Positions 61,836 to 64,000 of a stretch of DNA of 64,000 nt are shown piece after piece. The first letter of the stretch is position 1, and each line of letters starts with the position of its first letter. Below the pieces are notes generated by a model, which made no database searches, had not been told where the DNA came from, and saw only the letters and a list, made by a program, of their open reading frames with translations. The stretch is from Pleomorphochaeta sp. Its GTDB lineage: Bacteria; Spirochaetota; Spirochaetia; Sphaerochaetales; Sphaerochaetaceae. Position numbers and translations under genes: made by a program. Where the stretch lies: NCBI GenBank assembly GCA_028532815.1, contig JAQQAS010000064.1, forward strand, positions 1-64,000, read 5' to 3'.

Positions 61836-62915
61836 TTATAGACCAAGTTGATCTGGAGTATAATAACCACTGTCAATTAGTAATTCTTGATAATTATCAG
61901 CACTACCATAAACTGGAGTACATAGGAAACTTGGAATAATACCAGTTCCATTATCATAAGTTTCTCTATCATTAATTTCAGGTTCTGAACCCTTCATTAA
62001 TGCATCAACCATGCTTACAACTTTTTCAGCTAAAGTACGGGTATCTTTAAATACTGACATTGATTGAGTCCCTGCAATCATGTTTTTAACACTTGTAATA
62101 TCACAGTCTTGTCCGGTTAAATAAGGGAAGTTGTCTTTTGTATATCCAGCTTCAACTAAAGCATTAGTAATACCTTGTGCACATGAATCATTTGAAGAAA
62201 GAACTGCATCTAATCTTTGACCATTAGGTCCATAACCATTAGAAGTAATTAAATTTTCCATTCTTTTTTGAGCTTCTTCAGTACTCCAGTTAGGAGTTGA
62301 ACATTGGCCTCTATCAGTTTGTCCTGATTTACAAATTATGGTACCATTATCTAAATAAGGTTTAAGAATTGACATTGCACCACCCCAGAAATAAACACAG
62401 TTGTTATCATCAGGAGCTCCTGTGAAGAATTCCATATATACAGGTTCAGTTCTATTGTCTAAGTCCATTGCATCTCTTAAATATTCACCTTGAATAACTC
62501 CAACTCCAAAGTTATCAAATGTTGCATAATATGAAACTGCATCACTATTCATAATAAGTCTATCATAAGATATTACAGGAATATCTTTTTCTTTTGCTTC
62601 TTTTAGAACTTCAGTTAAAGCAGATCCATCAATCGCTGCTATAATAATTGCATCACAATTGCTCATTATCATATTTTCAACTTGGTTTACTTGAGTTGGA
62701 ATATCATTGTCACCTGCATATTGAAGGTCTACTTTATAACCAGCAGCTTCTAATTTTTCTTTCATGTTAGACCCATCTTGATTCCATCTTTGTAAGCTTT
62801 TAGTAGGCATTGATACACCGATTTTCTTTACATCTGAATCTTCAGAAGTACCACTAGCAAAAACTGTAGTTGTTGCTACCATTAAAATTAATAAGAAACT
62901 TAATAATTTTTTCAT
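61836..62915 (-). CDS. chvE: Sugar ABC transporter substrate-binding protein (ChvE-like)
   Basis: A 359-residue periplasmic binding protein of the ChvE/multiple-sugar group. The signal peptide ends VFASGTSE. IGVSMPTKSLQRW, AAIDGSALTEVLKEA, PVISYDRLIMN and YLTGQDCD are family-like sugar-pocket segments. Start ATG 62915 has AAGGAG before it. First gene of the operon regulated by the LacI-type protein. Confidence 0.92.
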   Translation of the reverse strand: MKKLLSFLLILMVATTTVFASGTSEDSDVKKIGVSMPTKSLQRWNQDGSNMKEKLEAAGYKVDLQYAGDNDIPTQVNQVENMIMSNCDAIIIAAIDGSALTEVLKEAKEKDIPVISYDRLIMNSDAVSYYATFDNFGVGVIQGEYLRDAMDLDNRTEPVYMEFFTGAPDDNNCVYFWGGAMSILKPYLDNGTIICKSGQTDRGQCSTPNWSTEEAQKRMENLITSNGYGPNGQRLDAVLSSNDSCAQGITNALVEAGYTKDNFPYLTGQDCDITSVKNMIAGTQSMSVFKDTRTLAEKVVSMVDALMKGSEPEINDRETYDNGTGIIPSFLCTPVYGSADNYQELLIDSGYYTPDQLGL

Positions 62916-62932
62916 GATTTTCTCCTTTTTTT

Positions 62933-62946
62933 CGTGCTCGAGCACA
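62933..62946. promoter_or_regulatory. LacI-type operator
   Basis: GTGCTCGAGCAC (62934-62945) is a perfect 12-bp palindrome with the central CpG typical of LacI-family sites. It overlaps the expected transcription start (about 62946) and precedes the ribosome site of the binding-protein gene, so bound repressor would block transcription. Confidence 0.8.
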
Positions 62947-62952
62947 GATATA

Positions 62953-62980
62953 ATAATATCACACAATTAATTGTTGTCAA
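62953..62980 (-). promoter_or_regulatory. Promoter of the sugar ABC operon
   Basis: On the minus strand, TTGACA (62975-62980) and TATTAT (62953-62958) are separated by 16 bp. The spacer contains a second palindrome, ACAATTAATTGT (62963-62974). Confidence 0.75.
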
Positions 62981-63018
62981 GAAAAAAATATAGATACCTA
63001 ATTTATAGGTATCTATAT
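62981..63018 (-). terminator. Terminator of hppA
   Basis: A 12-bp perfect stem (62988-62999 with 63007-63018) with a 7-nt loop is followed on the minus strand by seven T (62982-62988). It abuts the ABC promoter. Confidence 0.85.
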
Positions 63019-63035
63019 ATGAAAAGGATAATTAT

Positions 63036-64000
63036 TTAAAAAAAGTTGACTAAATTAAATTTTGAAAATATAGAAACAAATATTACGGATACAACACTCA
63101 TAATTTTTATTAGAATATCGAGAGAAGGCCCAACGGTATCTTTGAGAGGATCTCCTACGGTATCACCAATAATGGATGCTTCATGAGCTAAACTAGATTT
63201 ACCCCCAAAGTTTCCTTTCTCTATATATTTTTTACCATTATCCCAAGAACCTCCTGAGTTAGCAGTAAATATTGCAAGCATTATTGCCGATAAGGTAGTT
63301 CCTATTAATAACCCACCAACAAACTTTGGTCCAAATAAAAATCCTGATATTAATGGGGTTACTACTGAGATTAGAGCAGGATTTTTCATTTCAGCTAATG
63401 CACCTTTACTAGAAATAGCTATGCATTGTTTGTAGTTTGGTTCAGCTTTCCCTTCAAGAATTAATGGGTCTTTCATAAATTGATTGCGGATTTCATCAAC
63501 CATTTTTTGTGCTGTAGTTCCTACAGCCTCAATTAGAATTCCCGAAAATAAATAAGGTAGGGCCGCTCCAACTATAGCACCAGCTAGTACTAGAGTATTA
63601 ATCATATTTAACTCTAGTAATTGATGATTACTGAGTTCTCCCATTTGTGCATAAAGATATGAAGAGAATAGAGAGAGCGCGGCTAGTGCTGCAGACCCTA
63701 TTGCAAATCCTTTTCCAATTGCTGCTGTTGTATTTCCTATTGCATCTAAATCATCAGTTATTTCTCTGACCTCATCATCAAGATTACACATTTGTGCAAT
63801 CCCGCCAGCATTGTCTGCAATTGGGCCATATGTATCAACACTTACTGTGACTGCAACAAAACTAAGCATTCCTATTGCTGACATTCCAACACCATATAAT
63901 CCAGCAAAAGAATGTGAGATAATAATGCAAAAGCTTATTACTAAAATTGGAAAGATTGTACTTTTCATTCCTAAAGCTAAGCCTTCTGTAATAACAATTG
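63036..64000 (-). CDS. hppA: Membrane-bound pyrophosphatase (partial, 5' end beyond window)
   Basis: About 321 C-terminal residues of an ion-pumping pyrophosphatase. The reading frame continues to the window edge (VITEGLALGMKST before the internal methionine at 63968). Motifs are DTYGPIADNAGG, GNTTAAIGKGFAIGSAAL, SWDNGKKYIE and GDTVGDPLKDTVGPSLDILIK. The Ala in NTTAA (Lys in K+-independent enzymes) marks the K+-dependent subfamily, which pumps Na+ and/or H+ using PPi. Ends near an intrinsic terminator. Confidence 0.94.
   Translation of the reverse strand, partial: IVITEGLALGMKSTIFPILVISFCIIISHSFAGLYGVGMSAIGMLSFVAVTVSVDTYGPIADNAGGIAQMCNLDDEVREITDDLDAIGNTTAAIGKGFAIGSAALAALSLFSSYLYAQMGELSNHQLLELNMINTLVLAGAIVGAALPYLFSGILIEAVGTTAQKMVDEIRNQFMKDPLILEGKAEPNYKQCIAISSKGALAEMKNPALISVVTPLISGFLFGPKFVGGLLIGTTLSAIMLAIFTANSGGSWDNGKKYIEKGNFGGKSSLAHEASIIGDTVGDPLKDTVGPSLDILIKIMSVVSVIFVSIFSKFNLVNFF

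Overview
The window is visibly AT-rich bacterial DNA, most likely from an anaerobic, fermentative spirochaete (Spirochaetota, Sphaerochaeta/Treponema-like). The indicators are a class I lysyl-tRNA synthetase; binding-protein signal sequences of the FANGQSE / FASGTSE type; many outer-membrane-like and lipoprotein genes without known relatives; a bifurcating-type [FeFe] hydrogenase with Rex; a TRAP transporter, a multiple-monosaccharide ABC transporter and a membrane pyrophosphatase. The taxonomic call is an inference, because no rRNA gene is present.

Layout. 1-1074: non-coding, holding two tiny adjacent CRISPR arrays, one with type I-E-like and one with type I-F-like repeats, and no cas genes in view. 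1.1-5.0 kb: an RmlD-like reductase, a dicarboxylate/amino-acid symporter, a lone HNH endonuclease, a solitary I-F-like repeat and an unknown gene. 5.3-11.9 kb: a divergent carbohydrate regulon (TRAP transporter and Gfo/Idh dehydrogenase on -, ROK repressor and second dehydrogenase on +) with clear promoters and operator palindromes. 12-23.9 kb: an exported ferritin-like protein, CstA, an ArsA-type ATPase operon, redox and repair genes, one tRNA, LysK and Era. 24-27.4 kb: DUF5320/DUF134, ClpP, a nuclease-like lipoprotein and Rex.

27.5-32.6 kb is the hydrogenase operon (NuoE-like, HATPase, small [2Fe-2S], NuoF-like and [FeFe] catalytic subunits), oriented away from rex, which probably senses the NADH/NAD+ ratio this enzyme alters. 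32.8-49.4 kb holds a PTS IIA/antiporter pair, envelope proteins of unknown role, peptidase T, an M16C metalloprotease, a DRTGG protein and an FKBP isomerase preceded by a possible pseudoknot switch.

49.5-56.7 kb is a complete histidine operon, hisL-GDCBHAF(IE), in the enterobacterial order. It has a His-codon leader peptide and a terminator/antiterminator attenuator. Its HisB keeps the dehydratase half, but the phosphatase half has lost its HAD motifs. 56.8-64 kb holds RadC, a MerR regulator, a LacI-type regulator with its sugar ABC transporter (operator and promoter visible) and the 3' part of hppA.

Most notable: the dead HisB phosphatase domain, the probably leaderless his leader peptide and lysK, the pseudoknot before the FKBP gene, the paired minimal CRISPR arrays with a separate solitary repeat, and the ArsA-ATPase trio.
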